Source: CAYJXA01 sp964404595 (GTDB lineage Archaea; Nanobdellota; Nanobdellia; Woesearchaeales; GW2011-AR9). Taken from it: a stretch of DNA of 6,883 nt. The stretch covers positions 1-6,883 of the forward strand of contig CAYOKQ010000070.1 in NCBI GenBank assembly GCA_964404595.1, in the 5' to 3' direction. A model generated the notes under the pieces. It worked only from the letters and a program-made list of their open reading frames with translations. It made no database searches and was not told the origin of the DNA. This document shows, piece after piece, positions 4,811 through 6,883 of this stretch (the stretch's first letter is position 1; each line of letters opens with the position of its first letter). The position numbers and the translations under genes are program-made.

Positions 4811-5635
4811 TTATCTCCCCGTCAACTCCACATACTCCTTCACCGCATCCTTCGTAAACACTTCCATCCCTTCATACGTTTTATAATGTTTTAGCAAGTC
4901 CTGAATCACATTCAATGGCAGTGTTCCAATATGTGCTCCCACTAACGCTGCTTCGCGCACCTGCCGGGCATTTCGCAAAGAGGCTGCCAGCACTTCTGTC
5001 TGGAGATTCGCATTTTTCAAAATCTGTACGCACTGCCGCACCAAATCAACACCCGATACAATCCCGTTATCACTCAGTAATTTTCCTTTTTCCATCCAGC
5101 CATGTGCAGGAAAATAATCAAATTTGTCAAATTCAATGGTATGTAATTCCCGCAAGAAATCATCAATGCGTCCGGCAAAAGGACTGACAATTTTGGCACC
5201 AGCTTTAGCAGCCAGCAACGCTTGTTCTGGAGTAAAAATAAGAGTACAATTTACGGGAATTTTTGTTTTGGATAATTCTTGTATTGCCATAAGCCCATCA
5301 AAATGAGTTATATCCTTTGCTTTGAATGCAGGATTCACTGGAATCTTGATGTAGACGTTGTGAGCGATTGGATGGAATATTTTATATAACTTTTTCCCCT
5401 GCTCAATCATCCCTTTTGCTGTAGTTTCTGTTACTTCCAAACTTACTGGCGTTCCTTTTGCTGTTTTTAGAATTTCGGTAAGATACGATTTTAAGTTAAG
5501 TTTTAGCCCTTTTTTCTGTCGCGATTCAACCGCTTTCTTGAGCAAGGAAGGATTGGTGGTAACGCCATTACATACACCCCAGGCATACGCTTGTTTAATC
5601 TCATCGATATCGGCGCTGTCAATAAAAATCTTCAT
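4811..5635 (-). CDS. tal: Transaldolase (small TalC/MipB-type)
   Basis: Transfers a dihydroxyacetone unit from fructose 6-phosphate to erythrose 4-phosphate in the non-oxidative pentose phosphate pathway (cytoplasmic TIM barrel). The 274-residue product has FIDSADIDEIK (4-14) with Asp6, GVTTNPSLL (24-32), VYIKIPV with the Schiff-base Lys97, VNCTLIFTPEQALLAAKAGA (128-147), SPFAGRIDDF (151-160) and AASLRN (217-222). SPFAGRIDD points to transaldolase rather than fructose-6-phosphate aldolase. Family members are usually about 215-220 residues. The extra length comes from insertions at roughly 35-48, after Lys97 (NPAFKAKDITHF, 101-112) and at 165-190, where a short DDIG loop is normal. The start overlaps the glk stop by four bases (ATGA), with a strong AGGTGAT ribosome binding site five bases upstream, so it is co-translated with glk. 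Confidence 0.95.
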   Translation of the reverse strand: MKIFIDSADIDEIKQAYAWGVCNGVTTNPSLLKKAVESRQKKGLKLNLKSYLTEILKTAKGTPVSLEVTETTAKGMIEQGKKLYKIFHPIAHNVYIKIPVNPAFKAKDITHFDGLMAIQELSKTKIPVNCTLIFTPEQALLAAKAGAKIVSPFAGRIDDFLRELHTIEFDKFDYFPAHGWMEKGKLLSDNGIVSGVDLVRQCVQILKNANLQTEVLAASLRNARQVREAALVGAHIGTLPLNVIQDLLKHYKTYEGMEVFTKDAVKEYVELTGR

Positions 5636-6636
5636 GGAAAATCACCTTGCAACCACAAATCAAGAGCTCTTGCCGCCCCATACAAACTGACAGTATAATC
5701 TGTTACGGCAAAGATTGGAATCTGTTCTAACACCTTGTTCATGCGATAATTGAGATTAAATTCATCTATAAATGTCTTTCGTTTGAACAACGGCAAATTT
5801 TTGCCTACGATGCCCCCGGCAATATACACTCCGCCCAAAGCCATGGTATCGAGAGCCAGATTCTGGGCGCATCTGGCATAGAATTTGAGGAAAAGAGCCA
5901 TAGTAGCTTTGCTTGCAGAATCAGTGGAGATACTAATGAGAGCTGGATCATAATTGCTTTTTCGAATTTGGGAATTAGCAGATAATTCCGCTTCAAAGAA
6001 TTGATACACCTCTGAAATTCCCCTGCCTGAGAGAATATCTTCCCATACCACTCGTTCCCGAGAATATTTTTTCTTAATAAATTCACCAAGTTCATATTCT
6101 TCTTTCGTTTGCAGCGCTGCATCGCTATGCCCCCCTTCGGAAGCTACGGGAACATATCGATTTGTGTTATTATTCCAGATCAAGAATGCTTTGCCAAGTC
6201 CCGTACCGGCACCAAGAATTGCTTTTGGCTTGGTTTTTACTATTGTTCCTGGCTTGAGCTGGATTATGCTTTTGGAAGGAAGGACTTCGAGACCATAGGC
6301 CACGGCCATGAAATCATTGATGATTAGAACCGAAGAAAGAGGGGTCTTTCGGCGGATTTGTGTGGCATTTATGTTCCACGGTAATTTAGTGATGACACAG
6401 AAATCATTTTTCTCTGATACGATCCCGGCTCCCGCAAAGCAGGCACCATTAACTGAATATCCTTTTGATTTTCCAAGCTCCAGAACCTGTGCCACTGTCT
6501 TGCTAAAATCTTTAATTTTTTTGCTGTCTAAACGAAGGGTGTGTACTAAAGAATATGTTTCTTTGATTTTCTTCATAAATGCAAAAGTAGTGTTGGTTCC
6601 GCCGATGTCCGCTACCAGAAATATTTCACGAGCCAT
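5632..6636 (-). CDS. glk: Glucokinase, ROK-independent bacterial Glk family
   Basis: Phosphorylates glucose to glucose 6-phosphate with ATP, feeding zwf and glycolysis. The 334-residue length is typical of the bacterial Glk family (Pfam Glucokinase). Motifs in order are: the phosphate-1 loop VADIGGTNTTFAF (8-20), ITKLPWNI (82-89), INDFMAVAYGL (106-116) with the probable catalytic Asp108, the ATP loop LGAGTGLGKAFL (141-152), EGGHSDAAL (167-175), EDILSGRGISEVYQFF (199-214) and GGVYIAGGIVGKN (268-280). The glutaredoxin stop and this ATG share one base (TAATG), and no strong ribosome binding site is visible, so translation is probably coupled to the upstream gene. If the premature stop in that gene is real, coupling would be impaired. 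Archaea more often use ADP-dependent or ROK-type kinases, so this enzyme was likely acquired from bacteria (inference). Confidence 0.95.
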   Translation of the reverse strand: MAREIFLVADIGGTNTTFAFMKKIKETYSLVHTLRLDSKKIKDFSKTVAQVLELGKSKGYSVNGACFAGAGIVSEKNDFCVITKLPWNINATQIRRKTPLSSVLIINDFMAVAYGLEVLPSKSIIQLKPGTIVKTKPKAILGAGTGLGKAFLIWNNNTNRYVPVASEGGHSDAALQTKEEYELGEFIKKKYSRERVVWEDILSGRGISEVYQFFEAELSANSQIRKSNYDPALISISTDSASKATMALFLKFYARCAQNLALDTMALGGVYIAGGIVGKNLPLFKRKTFIDEFNLNYRMNKVLEQIPIFAVTDYTVSLYGAARALDLWLQGDFP

Positions 6637-6872
6637 TATTTCTTGTTCACTCTTTTCATAATTTCATCAGGATCAAAGCCAACGATAATCTTTCCGTTGA
6701 TATCTAACACCGGAACGCCCATCTGCCCCGATTTCTTGATCATCTCCTGTGCTGCTTTTTGATCGGCAGAAACATCTTTTTCAATATATTTTAGTTTATT
6801 TTTTTTGAGAACCTGCTTGGCTTTAATGCACCAGGGGCAGGTTTTGGTGCTTTAAATGATTACTTTGGTCAT
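6636..6872 (-). pseudogene. Glutaredoxin-like thiol-disulfide protein with an in-frame ochre stop at codon 7
   Basis: Translation from the ATG gives MTKVII, then TAA, then STKTCPWCIKAKQVL and onward in the same frame to a stop that overlaps the glk start by one base. The full 78-codon frame is a classic small glutaredoxin/NrdH/YruB-like thioredoxin fold. It has the redox motif CPWC (codons 12-15), the cis-proline segment MGVPVLDINGK (51-61) and GFDPDEIM (65-72). The family normally has Tyr at codon 7 (IIYST.TCPWC), so TAT or TAC to TAA is a single-base change. No ATG, GTG or TTG lies between the stop and CPWC, so an active protein cannot arise from a downstream start without an unusual initiator. 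The cause may be a sequencing or assembly error, a recent pseudogene, or stop-codon readthrough. TAA is the ordinary stop elsewhere in the window, which argues against codon reassignment. It is the first gene in the window of the glk-tal operon. Confidence 0.85.
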
Positions 6873-6883
6873 GCTCTTTATCT

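Noticed and set aside
1..6883. tRNA, rRNA, CRISPR array, insertion sequence or attachment site
   Set aside because: No regularly spaced repeats, transposase motifs, terminal inverted repeats with target duplications, or tRNA cloverleaf sequences were seen on either strand.

Overview
The window looks like a piece of a small archaeal genome, possibly from a DPANN-type lineage. This rests on sequence signals, not on a marker gene. A BRE/TATA-like promoter (CGAAAAG followed by TTTAAATA, 3311-3325) precedes one gene set. Another TATA-like element (1664-1673) sits about 25 bases before the start of zwf, as expected for a leaderless archaeal mRNA. A T-rich tract of archaeal terminator type follows the first gene. 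Genes are packed with 1-, 4- and 17-base overlaps, and several have GGTGA-type ribosome binding sites. The exact lineage cannot be read from the sequence.

Layout. Bases 1-228 hold the C-terminal end of an unrecognised plus-strand gene. Convergent to it lies zwf (258-1643, minus), a bacterial-type glucose-6-phosphate dehydrogenase. A divergent spacer follows, then two tiny plus-strand genes (1779-1892 and 1896-2054) that share one reading frame and are separated by an amber stop. Next come two overlapping minus-strand genes: a 77-residue protein with a possible PUR-alpha/PC4-like fold (2931-3164) and a 292-residue SIS-domain sugar-phosphate protein (2069-2947). Two near-identical palindromic elements exactly 42 bp apart cover the start and probable TATA region of this pair. 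From 3398 to 4745 there is a plus-strand run of five short unrecognised genes behind a good archaeal promoter. They end at a hairpin convergent with a minus-strand operon of glutaredoxin-like gene (broken), glk glucokinase and tal transaldolase (6872 down to 4811).

The recognisable genes form a glucose-phosphate module. Glk makes glucose 6-phosphate, Zwf oxidises it to 6-phosphogluconolactone and NADPH, the SIS protein may isomerise a sugar phosphate, and Tal handles fructose 6-phosphate in the non-oxidative pentose phosphate pathway. 6-Phosphogluconolactonase and 6-phosphogluconate dehydrogenase are not in the window.

The points most worth a second look are the twin 42-bp-phased operators, the unknown five-gene operon, the in-frame ochre stop just before the CPWC motif of the glutaredoxin gene, and the stop-interrupted or possibly frameshifted small ORFs. 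I cannot claim a demonstrated new system. The five-gene operon is the main candidate for one.
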